A stretch of 64,000 nucleotides of DNA, from NCBI GenBank assembly GCA_023238725.1, contig CM041544.1, positions 5,538,001 to 5,602,000 of the forward strand. The letters run 5' to 3'. Of the stretch, positions 14,201-24,299 are shown one piece after another. A program made the translations under genes and the position numbers. This DNA is from Scortum barcoo (taxonomy: Eukaryota > Chordata > Actinopteri > Centrarchiformes > Terapontidae). Numbering within the stretch: position 1 is the first letter of the stretch; each line of letters starts with the position of its first letter. Under the pieces are notes generated by a model that saw nothing but the letters and a program-made list of their open reading frames with translations, was not told where the DNA came from and did no database searches.

Positions 14201-14960
14201 ATGTATTCTACTGCAAACACAGAGCCCAACTGCACAAAGAATTGTCTCTGATTTTTTTTGGTTTGGCTGTAATGAGCCAGTTAGTCTTTGGCACTGTGCT
14301 GAACTGTGTGATGTGATCTGTGCTGATGGCTTCTTCACTAATAGTCAGAAGTGCGGCTGGGATTTCACAGCCTCCCATGTAAACTATTAAAACCTGTAGG
14401 GATGTTTGGGCAAAGGTCAAAATGACCCCTATGGGGAGGAAGGAAAACTGCTGTATGAAGCATCATATGCTTGTTATCGGAGAATGGTCTGTTGTGTCAC
14501 ATTTATAAGCAGTTTTTACTAGAAATTAAACGCTGCCTCCATGATTAGAACCAAGTTACAGTGAGTCCTTCCTATGAATTTACAGTAACATGTCAGTTCC
14601 TTTGTACACAATAATCTAAAAAGGGACACCCATGTAATAAAGTGTGAAGCATGTCGGGGCATTTTCTTTGCAACTGTGATGTTCTCAGTGCTTTTGAGAG
14701 ACTGTTCCTCAAGTCATTGACAAAGCCTTATGTGAGGCTGCAAGGACTGTGCAGAAAACTGGCTAAACTGAATTCAAGTTCATTAAGATTTTTATCAAAT
14801 GTTCTTCTTGCAGGTGATAAACCGTGGCCTCCTGTTAATCGCTACAGGAGCTGTTTTGGGAGGCTCCTACTTGCTCTTTAAAACTCGTCCTGACATCAGC
14901 AAGCTCATCATCCCCGCTGAGAAAATGTGGGACAGGCTTATGGCCCTCAGGACCGCCTGA
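2289..14960 (+). CDS. kmo: kynurenine 3-monooxygenase (15 coding exons, complete)
   Basis: FAD/NADPH enzyme that hydroxylates L-kynurenine to 3-hydroxykynurenine in tryptophan catabolism, on the mitochondrial outer membrane. Exons: 2289-2351, 2664-2733, 2924-3021, 3676-3765, 4563-4611, 6135-6222, 8483-8648, 8787-8858, 10430-10551, 11117-11264, 11344-11401, 11491-11573, 13753-13854, 13932-13991, 14814-14960. All introns are GT-AG and the phases join without a stop, giving 471 aa (human 486). Visible motifs are the FAD dinucleotide motif GGGLVG (18-23), DLIVGCDGA (164-172) and GDAAH (306-310). The substrate-contact residues equivalent to human R85, Y99, N363 and Y398 are R88, Y102, N366 and Y401. 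A hydrophobic C-terminal anchor lies at about 429-445. The start ATG has A at -3 and G at +4, with no in-frame upstream ATG in the stretch examined. Introns 10, 11 and 13 are only 77-89 bp. It looks fully intact and is convergent with opn3. Confidence 0.96.
4612..10429 (+). other. large kmo introns 5, 6 and 8
   Basis: Introns 5 (4612-6134), 6 (6223-8482) and 8 (8859-10429) make up most of the gene length. Exons 6, 7 and 8 interrupt this span. The introns are mainly AT-rich sequence without coding signals. Intron 5 contains a less AT-rich block at about 5560-5960 that might be a conserved non-coding element. Intron 8 contains an old teleost repeat fragment, listed separately. I see no RNA gene or complete transposon here. 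Confidence 0.6.
9800..9960 (+). repeat. old teleost interspersed repeat fragment in kmo intron 8
   Basis: The phrases TTTGGTCTGGACTGAGGTAT, CTCAACAATGATCAAATAGA and AATTTTGTACATGAGAATGA follow the order of a very common degenerate fish interspersed repeat (contact phrases of the type 'ttggtccagactgaaatatctcaacaa'). This is recognised from familiarity with fish genomes. Borders and class are not determined. Confidence 0.45.
11737..13320 (-). mobile_element. Tc1-like transposon with long inverted repeats in kmo intron 12, full length but inactive
   Basis: A complete 1.58 kb element flanked by TA duplications (11735-11736 and 13321-13322). Its ends start CAGTTGTGGTCAAATGTTTA and, from the other side, CAGTTCTGGTCAAACGTTTA. 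The inverted repeats extend about 220 bp at each end (about 11737-11960 and 13100-13320), resembling the IR/DR layout of fish Tc1 elements. The minus strand encodes transposase pieces: an N-terminal helix-turn-helix (12937-12590, from MGKSKELSMDLKKRI), the first catalytic Asp in LWSDETK (about 12530), a QDND motif (about 12255), and a C-terminal piece ending near 11965. These pieces are in different frames, with at least two frameshifts, so no functional transposase is made. The element does not disturb the kmo splice sites. Confidence 0.93.
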
Positions 14961-15222
14961 GCACTGGCACCGGAGTGCAGAGACTAGAGCATCAAACACC
15001 AGAGGGTCCATTTAATTAGAGGTTGATTGATTAGAGGTCCTCTAATGAACACAGTGAAGACTCTGCCAGGGAAATTAATGTTCTGTAATAATGATTATTG
15101 TAACTTATACTAGACATAATGATTGATACTGATTTTATAGCATTTCATCAGTGTTTAACTGAGAATGCTTTGGCTGAAAGAACTCAGATTTTTGACAATT
15201 TTGTACAATTACCTGACCTGTA

Positions 15223-15228
15223 AATAAA
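15223..15228 (+). terminator. kmo polyadenylation signal
   Basis: AATAAA lies 263 nt after the kmo stop codon, in a region with no further coding signal. It is the first canonical signal found downstream of the stop. Confidence 0.75.
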
Positions 15229-15774
15229 TGTTCCCTCAGCTCATGGTTACTGTCAGATTTTTATTTGTGTTTGGCTCCGAGCCTCCCAGCATCATTTACA
15301 CATCTAGTAGTCACAGAACAACATTATCATTCGTCTGGAGTTGTGTTTCTGGGCAACTGGTGTTTTTAGTCTCTACCAAACCTAGAAGGAAATATCTGGC
15401 TCCTTAGCTGTTAAATGCTTCACTGTGCCCACCACCCAGTCTCTAACTCCGTCAGTCTGCTGTTTGGTGTTGAGCAGATAGCGTACAGGTGGTTTTTCGA
15501 AGCTACTGTGACTGAAACTATGAGGGCAGTGAAAGTGAACCAAAATAGTGAATTTGCAGAACTCACTATAAAAGCTTGGTAAAACTTATTGTTAGAATTA
15601 TCTAATAACAATAATAACAACAATAATTTTCTGTAGGTTAATCACTGCAAGTGATGCCTTTAACACTGTAACATTGTTTTCATGTTGTCATTTGAAACAG
15701 TTATTATAAAACTTATCATAGTTAAAGACATAATTAAAAAAATCTTGAAATTTGGTCTCTTTAAAGTTCAGTCC

Positions 15775-16330
15775 TTAAAATATAAAGCTACAACCAGCAG
15801 GTTGTAAGCTTGGCTTAGCACAAAGACTGAAAACAGAGGCAAACGGAGGGTTTTGTGTTGGACTATTGTTTTGACTGGGTGCAGAGACACATCCTCCATA
15901 TGTCTACAACCTGTTGGTTTTTTGTATTAAAGTTAAATTAACACAATACAGATGCTAATTTGCAAGCTTCAAGAGTTCTCTCAAAAGAAGAAGGCACTGG
16001 AGCAAACTTATTGAATTGAAACATTGAATTGTGGAAAGTGTCTGAGGGTTTGCAGTGAAACAGGGCTCTCTGTGCTTCTTCTTCTAACAAATCAGTAAGT
16101 GTGCTGTCCTTGAACTGAGAACCACCTGATTCAGCGACATACTGCTGGAAGATGCACACAAACCCTGCTCCACAGCCAGGCTAGCTGTCTCCATTCTTTA
16201 AGCTAAGCGTCTCCTGGTTATAACTTCATACTTAAGAAACAAATATGAGAGTGGTATCAATCTTCTCCTCTAACTCTTGGCATGAGAGCAAACAAGTCTA
16301 TTCGCCTACTCTTAACCACTCTTTTAACTA
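15775..16330. repeat. palindromic teleost repeat between kmo and opn3
   Basis: The left arm contains GCTTAGCACAAAGACTGAAA (from about 15812). The right arm contains AGCCAGGCTAGCTGTCTCC followed by TTCTTTAAGCTAAGC (about 16176-16209) and then TATGAGAGTGGTATCAATC (about 16245-16263). The arms form the two halves of a widespread palindromic fish repeat. A second copy lies at 50.1-51.4 kb. This element makes up most of the kmo/opn3 spacer. Confidence 0.7.
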
Positions 16331-16643
16331 AACAACATAAAAACAAAGACCACTCACTCAGTCACTCACTCACACATCCTCACTGAATAAGTGAGGGCCT
16401 TATCAGCCTTGGAAATCCATTCATCAAGTCTATTCATAGCTGACACCCAGGAGGTTATGAAAGGAGTCTCACTGGAGCATACCGAGGTCCCAGTCTCATC
16501 TCCTCTTATCTAATTACACTCCTGTAGTCCTCATACATATAAATCCACCAAATGTCATTTCACAGAGACTGCTCTCGTCACACTGGTGATTTAGATTGAA
16601 ATGAGATAAGGTACACAAGCTGGGTAGCTTAAAATAGCATCTC

Positions 16644-16649
16644 TTTATT
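16644..16649 (-). terminator. candidate opn3 polyadenylation signal
   Basis: TTTATT on the plus strand reads AATAAA on the minus strand, about 550 nt past the opn3 stop. This would place the opn3 3' end near 16.62 kb, leaving about 1.4 kb to the kmo poly(A) signal, so the two transcripts would converge but not overlap. Confidence 0.55.
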
Positions 16650-17195
16650 GAATCCATACACAATAATGTCAGTTTGTGTATTACGGTTTATGGCTAAGGA
16701 GCTAAGGCTTATTTTCCATGTTACACACTTGCAGTTGGGTACCAACCAAAACCAACCATCTGCTATCACATGTCGATCCTCACTCAGGGTCCAGATCACC
16801 GCCAGCCTCTAAATACTCGACACAGTTGTGCGGCTGTCACGTATACCGTGGGGGCAAATTAGACAAATATGATTCATTTTCTAAGAGAAACATATCACTA
16901 CTTTTGATCTACATCATTATGTACTTCTATCACCACAGCTGATGTTAGACAAGGATGTCACACTTTCGCACTACCTGCTTGGACGACACACTGTCAGGAA
17001 ATAGGTTTAGCTGAGATCTTGGGCTGACAGTGGGATATTTACAATTAGTTGTAAGAAGTCTGTAGCTGTTTGTAGATGCATGTGTCCAGGGAGGTCAGAC
17101 GGGGTTATTTTGGCTTGGAATTACATGTTACATGTTACATGTTAGGTCCTAAGGCATACTGAGTGGTGGGGTGAGAAGTCCAGTCCAGTTGTGGA

Positions 17196-20100
17196 TCACA
17201 ATGGCCTCACTTGAATGACGTTGACCCCTGCAGAATCTCTGGATTTGGAGCTCACGTCCAGGTGTTGGCAGTCATCGCTGGTGATGATGAAGACGATGGA
17301 GGAGGAGCTGAAGGTCACCCTCTTCTTGGGCCGGTCCCTGCTGCTGCACGTCCTGGACATGACGATCGGCCTGATGGGACGCTCGACCGGAGCCAGGGGT
17401 CGCTCTTTGAGGCTGCGCTGCAACCAGGAGAGCCGCGAACAGAGCAGCTGCAGCAAACAGCGCCGGAACTGTGAGGGGAAGCAGGGGGAAGAGACAGACA
17501 GATGGTATTTAACACGGGGATGAAATTGCACCCTTTCGTCATTCATTTGTCTGTCAAACACAAAGAATATCAGCCTGTAAGGATGCAAGAAAGACTAATG
17601 TATATGATAATTTCACTCCTACACATGCAATATTATACAGATGAAGGCATATAAAAATGTAATAGAACGCTTAATCTCACAATCTGCATCAATATACAAT
17701 GATGCTGATTTTTTTCTCATTTTGAAATAGATCTTTTCCCAATGTTTTACAGAATCTTGCCTCTTAAAAAAATTAAAATCAAATTCTGCACTTTCACTTT
17801 CTCTACTCAAACCACAAACTGAAGCAGCACAAGAGGAGAGCAAACCACCCCTCCTAATTGACATGCCATTGATTTGACCTATTTCTCCATAAAGAGTTCA
17901 GCTGTGGTCACTGGAGAGGCAAAGAAAATCGACTGAACACACAGGAAGCGGCTATTCAGAAGTCAGAACAGCAAAACATGAATTGTATTCAAATCTGTAG
18001 CAAAGATATTAAGACTTGATGGGTCCACAGATTGGTGCTGTCCCATTATTTCTTCTTAAGATTGACCCAGAATTGAAAGTTCCTTCTCATATAAGTAAAA
18101 AGAACTTGAGGAGTACAAACCTTTCTGCTCATGAACACGTAGATGAGGGGGTTGTATGCCGTGCTGGACTTGGCAAAGAAGGAGGGGATGATGGCCACCG
18201 TGGGAGAGACCATGCTCTGTCTGCCAAAGGCCTCCATCATGGACACAACTGCATACGGTGTCCAACAGACCAGGAAGCAGGAGATCATCAGGAAAAACAT
18301 AACGGCGACCTTTTTCTCGTACTGCAAGATCTTGATGATCTGAACCGTCTGGAGGTCCTGGATGGAGCGTAGCTACAAGACACAGAGTAGGAAGCTATCA
18401 TGACAGAGGGAAGAGTTCAGTAGTCCCCAAGGGTACTCAGGTTTGATGATTTGACAAAAGTATTGGTATGTGGAGAAGGGTGGGAGAAAAGTAGGAATAA
18501 AGAAAAGGTTCTCAAAATGCCTTAATCTGATGCTGTTTGAAATACATGAAGTTGTGATGTCATCTAAAATAGTACCAGAAATGCTTTTTGTCTTTTTCCT
18601 TTGACAAATGAGCTTGAATGCATCTGTGAACACATCCTATACAACCCTGCTGGACTGGTCACTCTGATAAAAACTAAGAACTGTGCTTTGGAACTAACCA
18701 TACTATGGAACAAGTACAAGCGTGGGGGGGGGGGACAAGAAAGTTGAAATAAAAGTGACATCTTTGTAATTTGCACATTATCTAACTACAATGGAGGGGA
18801 AAAAAAAGAAAGTCTCTCTTTTCATTTATTTACTATGAAGTTATTTATGGAGACCTTTGAAGTGAGACTATATAACCTTTGCTGAGCTGCACCTTGTACC
18901 TGTAACAGTAGAGTGGAGAGGAGTCATAAAGTCAGTGAGGTGCATTATCTACCGACAGTCTTCTAACATTAACCGCCAGACCAAGTAAGACTGTAAAAGA
19001 GAAACCACTGAGTGTATTGAATTATGAAACATCAAATAATGAGTCAAACAATGGATTTTTAAGAATGTATAGGTTATTCATATTTCAAAATGAACATAAT
19101 GTTACTTTAACTCATTAATAAAAGCTGCTCTAACTAAATGGAGAGGTACCTGAAATTTAAAACGTTTCTATTTAAGACCACGCAACTTATATGCTCACAG
19201 TAGAGCAGTATTTCCATAGTCTTAATTGTTGACAACTGATGGAGGTAACGTTGTAATACCACAACAACAGACTCTGTGACTGACACTGTAGAATAGATTA
19301 TACCCTTCGGCTAAAGTGATGAGATAATAGAGTATATGGCAAATCTCTAGACACCCTCAAGACAGTCTAAAGCAGCTGAATCACTGCAAGCTTCTATTTT
19401 TATTCATGAATTCACATGGTCTGTTTTTACTGATGTTCTACATTTCTGACGGAGTGACACTTCGTTCCCGTGTTAATGTTCCATACCGCAGGTTTTCAGA
19501 CATCTACAGTTTTCCAGCTGCTTTTGTAACCAGCCAAAAATACTCTGTGGGTTCAGTGGGTTCCCTTTGAAGATTTTCATAGCATCTCCCAAAATGCTGT
19601 GATGTGTGATGAGACCTCCCAGGCCTCTGAGGTGTTCAGAGTGTTCTGCGGTGCCGGAGCTTGAAGCTCTGAGGAAGTAGCAGCTCACTCTTCCTAGAAG
19701 ACTGCAAACACTTAAGGACAGGAAGATAGCAGCTGCACCAAACTGTGATGCACACAGAGATCTGGGTCATTTGATTAGAAGTGCATGGTGTTTTTCCTCA
19801 TTCACACGTTTGCTTAAATACTATCCTGTTCAAACACTTCGCTGGCCATCTGCTTGATACGAACAGATAAGGATGATGCAGGCGCAAACGGATTAGAGAG
19901 TCTGGAGGATCTCCAATCTCTGTCAGACACACTTTCTTCAGTGTTTTTTTTTGCTGTAATTATTACCGTGAGCACAAATGCTTAACTCCTTACCTCAGAC
20001 AGTGCTCACATGTCACATATTACCAGGCTGTCTGCTGCGATTGATGACATCCGTGACACTTAAGGGCTGCGCTTCTAAGGCTCAGTCCAGGCACGGTGAA

Positions 20101-23100
20101 CAATGAGCTTTTCAATGAATTCCACTGTACAGGACAAGCCCCGAAGGCACAGCAGCGTATTATGATAATTTAGGGTCTAATGAAAGACGAGTGAAAGGCA
20201 GTGCATGGCCAGTGAGGGTCAAGGAGTTTCTTTTGATTAAAATGAAAACCCATAAGAGTCTGCAAAGTCTGTATCTCTACAGACTCTGATCAAAAGTAAT
20301 AATGGTCTGAATATATTCGGCACACATCTAATTTCACTTGTTAGTTTTAGAAAAGGCCAACTACTTTGAAGGAATGTGTGTGTATGTGTGCTGAAATAGT
20401 TGAAATACTGAATTTGCTGAAATTTGAGTTAAAGAAAATGAGAAGGAAACGAAAATATTGAAAACAGTAGCAGGCAAGTTTTAGGCAGTTAAAACAGAGG
20501 TGCTGAAAGAAGTTGAAGTGGAAGTTTAAGTTGGGTTTACGCGATGAACGAAGTGGAAGTCCTGAAATAGTAATAGGAATAGAAATAGGAAGTCCCAGTT
20601 CTAGTAACTAAACTGAACGGAAATGGCAGTTGAAGTCTACGTACTGAAAGCAGTTGGAGGAAAATGTGTACGAACAGTGGAAGTTGTGGAAGATAGAACA
20701 AGTTTTTTTGTTTGTTGGAAGGTGAGGAGGAAGTGTCACTCAAACTGCTTAACTGTGCTTAAAGCAGTTAAACTGCTGTTTGAAGATTAAGGGATGCATG
20801 CAGAGGAGCAAAAAATGAAGACATTTAAAATGTCAGTTGATGTGCTGCACAGAAAAAGATGAAAGCAGATGAAATGTCTGCTGACATGTATGTAAATGGT
20901 AAAAATTGTTGACATTTCAGTTAAAATGAAGGCACTGACAGTTCAAGTGTGTGTACTGTAAGCAGTTGAAATGTCAGCTGTGGTATTGGTCTTAAAGTTG
21001 TTAGAGAATAAAAATCACTCTAAGTGTCACATTGAGGTGAATTAGTAAATAATACTAATTATAATAATATGTAACACCTTTTACTTTTTCTTTTACATCT
21101 GTAAAAATAAGCAGTTCAAATGGCACAAGATAAATTGGTTCAGGCATAATAAGGGTGGAGAATAATCACCAGCTTCTACAGTTTCCTGATTTTGGTCCAA
21201 AGATTTTGATCAGCCAGCCTCCATTCACAATTCATTCTCTTCAGTAGTCTAACACATTCATAATTTATTAAATATGCAAACAACTGAACAGTAAAAAGCA
21301 CATTTGCATGACTTACCATTTGCACAGTATAGAGGATGTTCCCATAGCAGTAGATCATGATGCCCACAGGCACAAAGAAACACGCCAGTAGGAAGAAGAG
21401 GATGAAGGAGGCATCATTTGGGTCCTTAGAAGCCCAGTCCAGGGAGCAACCCAGCTGGTGGATCTCCAGCGTGTATCGGTTCCACCCCAGCAGAGGAGCC
21501 CCCGTCCAGGCCAGGGAGTACAACCAGATGTGGCCGATGGCCCGCCATGCCCAGGGGAAGTCCACCACCTGCGCATGGACCACCCGGATGTAGCGCTCAT
21601 AGGCCAGGGCCGATAAAGTCATGATGGAAACGATGCCTGGCAACGGAGGGAGACAGACAGCCAGGGTGAGTTATGCAGAGAGCTGGGTGTAGGATCTGGG
21701 TCAGTGGCTGCTGAGTGGTCAGCAGCATCTCTCTGGACGAGCGAGTTTCATTATGCTCTTTATAAACAGAATTCTGAACATCTCGGTGCCGAACACCGCA
21801 TTCATGCATTTTGTTGTTGCGAATCCTTGAAAAACCTCACAGAAAATAAAAAAAAAAAAAAAAAAAAAGTCTTTCTTCCCACTCACACACACCTTTAAGA
21901 CCTGCATTATATAAAAAGTGAAGTGGTTTGGCTCTAACAGTGTGCAATTTATATATATGTTCATCGTTAATGTCATTCCCTCTTTTATATGCATGAACAT
22001 CAAAGAGTAAATCTACAGTCATGGCACATGGTTTCTAAACTTGATTCTGCATCTTTTCAGTCAATACACATAACACACACCTACATAACCTATATATCCA
22101 GCATCTCTGTCTGTAATTCATTATTCTTCATTAATGGGCACAAACGTGTCAATGAACACACACATACATACATACACACACACAAAAACACACTATCCAG
22201 TGACTTGTTTCAGCTTATGCACTTAGCTTGAGCCACAGTTACCCAGCTGGAGTTTCAGCAGGACAGACATGCACTGACAGACCTGCCAGGGCTTAATGCT
22301 GCAGCCCCTGTGGTCTGTCCGTGTGTGTGTATGTGTGTGTGTGTGTCAGACACACTGACACCAACCTCCTCTGAGTAATAATACATACGATAAGGCGGAG
22401 TGATGGCGTCATGTTTGCGCACCGCCGACTAGAGGACACAGATAGAGCAATGGGATTTATTTTTATGCACTTCAATTTGTACGTTGCAGCCTGTGCCAGC
22501 AGCAGCGAGTCATATACTGTATGGGAAGCAGGTTTTATGTGTAAAAACGTCACACAGTACACCGAGCACGAACGTTTCCTGTTGCTGTAAGACAAAGAAG
22601 GGGCAGGTGACTTCTCAGGATGAGCTGTCACTGTAATTTAAATCTTCATTATCTTCCAGGTTTGTCCTTCCCATCCGAGGGTGGGTCAGAGCAGCAGGAC
22701 AACACATCCTCTCTGCTCAGTGTCATTTCAGTGAAGAACACCTTCTCACATATCTGGACTCAATATCAACCCTTAATCTGAATGCAAGCGCCAACTCTGC
22801 ACGCTTTTGATTTGAAAAGTCTCATCTGTGTCATATCTGCAAACATACCACATCAACAAAGTCAACTAACTGTGGGGACACATGACAGAGGCAGGCGGGA
22901 GTGAAGAAGCCAATGTCAGTCAAAGGACAGTGAGGTGATGGGAGAGGCGGGCCGACCGTCCAGCACATCTCTTGAGCTCCGTTTGCTGATAAAGAGGCTC
23001 GAGGGTTCGCTCTAAATGAGCTCATTAACACACATCCAACCTCCTGAGCTGTGATTCCTACAGGGGTGGGACCCAGGGAGTGACCCTCAGCGTTCATTCA

Positions 23101-24060
23101 CACTTCACCACTGAACACAGTTAAGGCTGGTAACAAATGGACAGGCGTGTTAGAGGGAAAGAAACCGCAGCCGCAGGCGTGTCGAGGCAACAAAAACATC
23201 CCTCTGCATGAAGACATGACCTGCAGAATGCGCTCAGTGTGCACAAAACACCACACACTGTCTTATGAAGGCAGGGACAAAGAGGATGTAACTGGATTCA
23301 AGGTCGTCAGAATTTACTGCAGCTCATGGTGGAGGGTCAGTGAACAGTTTGTGACTCACACTGTAGAGAAACCATCCACACATTCTGTGAGGAAGAGTGC
23401 ACAAGAGCTAAAGGACACTATTGAAAAATAATGTGCAGATTTGGCCTTGCGTGCATTTTACAGAAATTCTTTCTAAGTGTAGTATCACTCTTCAATGCCT
23501 CACACAGTGATCTGTAAAGTGGATGAGCTCACCTCCGTCTTTAACATGTTTACACTGAATTCAGCTGTTTTTGCTCACATTCTGAATTTGATTCATTAAG
23601 AAAAACACATCTTTTAACACATCTATCTTTAACTAATTTGGTTAAAAAAAAGAAAAAAAAAACTTTGTGACAGCATCAACCCATGTGAAATACACGCTCA
23701 TATAAAGAAGTCATTTCATGCCCATGTTTTATTTCTCTCACCGAATAAGCTGTTGCTGAAGCCGTCCCAGACGCATGTCGCCTGGCTCCAGATCCAGCCG
23801 CCTCTGACGCACGAAGCGAAGGTAAAGTTTATCCCGATGACAGAAACCAGCAGATCGCTCAAACTTATGTTGACCAGCAGCAGATTGGTGGGCGTGCGGA
23901 GCCGCTTGAATTTGCAGTAGAGGATGAGGACGACCACGTTGTTGCAGAAGCCGCACACTCCGATGGTGCCGATGGTGAAGGCGAGAAGTTTGTAGGTGCC
24001 AAGTGTGAAAACATAGTGCTCGGCGCTTCTCCCGGCCCTGGTGTCGTTGGCAGGATTCAT
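17196..24060 (-). CDS. opn3: opsin-3 / encephalopsin (4 coding exons, complete)
   Basis: Seven-helix, retinal-binding receptor expressed in brain and other tissues in vertebrates. Minus-strand exons: 24060-23742, 21636-21317, 18372-18121 and 17468-17196. Donors and acceptors are GT-AG, phases are 1, 0 and 0, and the product is 387 aa (human 402). Visible features are an N-glycosylation sequon NDT at 5-7, the disulfide pair C96 and C170, ERY at 120-122, D99 at the rhodopsin Glu113 position, E164 at the Glu181 position, the retinal Schiff-base lysine K281 in FFAKSSTAYNPLIY, and NPLIY at 287-291. The cytoplasmic tail carries FRRCLLQLLC with possible palmitoylation cysteines, and a Ser-rich stretch. 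The tail-to-tail position next to kmo matches the vertebrate OPN3 locus and argues against TMT or other opsins. The gene is intact. Confidence 0.96.
18380..20370 (-). other. opn3 intron 2, 3' half
   Basis: Intronic, AT-rich sequence with a poly-G run at about 18725-18734 and no coding or RNA signal that I can support. Confidence 0.5.
20380..20995 (+). repeat. degenerate tandem-like repeat array in opn3 intron 2
   Basis: Variants of the words GCTGAAA, AGTTGAAGTG, GTACTGAAAGCAGTTG, GGAAGT and AAATGTCAGTTGA recur throughout this purine-rich, strand-biased stretch. For example, CTGAAAGCAGTTGGAGG near 20645 and CTGTAAGCAGTTGAAATG near 20957 share one core. It looks like a decayed minisatellite with a unit of a few tens of bases. 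Exact period and copy number cannot be fixed by eye. Confidence 0.55.
21848..21868 (+). repeat. poly(A) tract in opn3 intron 1
   Basis: An uninterrupted run of about 21 A on the plus strand (poly(T) on the transcribed strand). It may be the tail of an old retroposed sequence, but no body is recognisable beside it. Confidence 0.7.
22156..22347. repeat. CA and GT microsatellites in opn3 intron 1
   Basis: An imperfect CA/CATA run at 22156-22194 and a GT run at 22319-22347 flank about 120 bp of unique sequence. They are opposite in strand sense and could pair, but look like independent microsatellites. Confidence 0.7.
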
Positions 24061-24260
24061 CGCGCGGCTGAAAACTTGTTTTCCAGCATGGTGCTGCGCG
24101 CGGAGTGAGAGCGCGCGACCTTCACGCGACACACCGAGCGCTCCACGCCGCTCCGCCACGCGCCCCCCGCGCCGCCAATTCAAACCAGCCCGACACTGCC
24201 TCAGTGAAAGTGGGTCAATGTACCACTGTGAAGACGCACGCGTCAGACACGGCGCACTTC
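24050..24260 (-). promoter_or_regulatory. CpG-rich promoter region of opn3
   Basis: A dense block of CpG dinucleotides covers the opn3 start codon and the sequence just upstream of it on the minus strand. Examples are GCGCGGAGTGAGAGCGCGCG and CCACGCGCCCCCCGCGCCGC. It stands out sharply from the AT-rich surroundings. A CCAAT element occurs at 24175-24179. It is most likely the CpG-island promoter of opn3. Transcription away from opn3 in the plus direction is possible but not shown. Confidence 0.65.
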
Positions 24261-24299
24261 CGGCGTCACTTTCAAAGTAAAATCGTTTTTGACCTACAT

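Noticed and set aside
21176..21643. 155-codon minus-strand open frame read as one protein
   Set aside because: Only 21636-21317 is real (opn3 exon 2). The rest of the frame runs past the splice donor into intron 2.
22156..22347. CA and GT runs as a large hairpin
   Set aside because: The runs are complementary in sense, but microsatellites of both orientations are common and the flanks share no inverted repeat.
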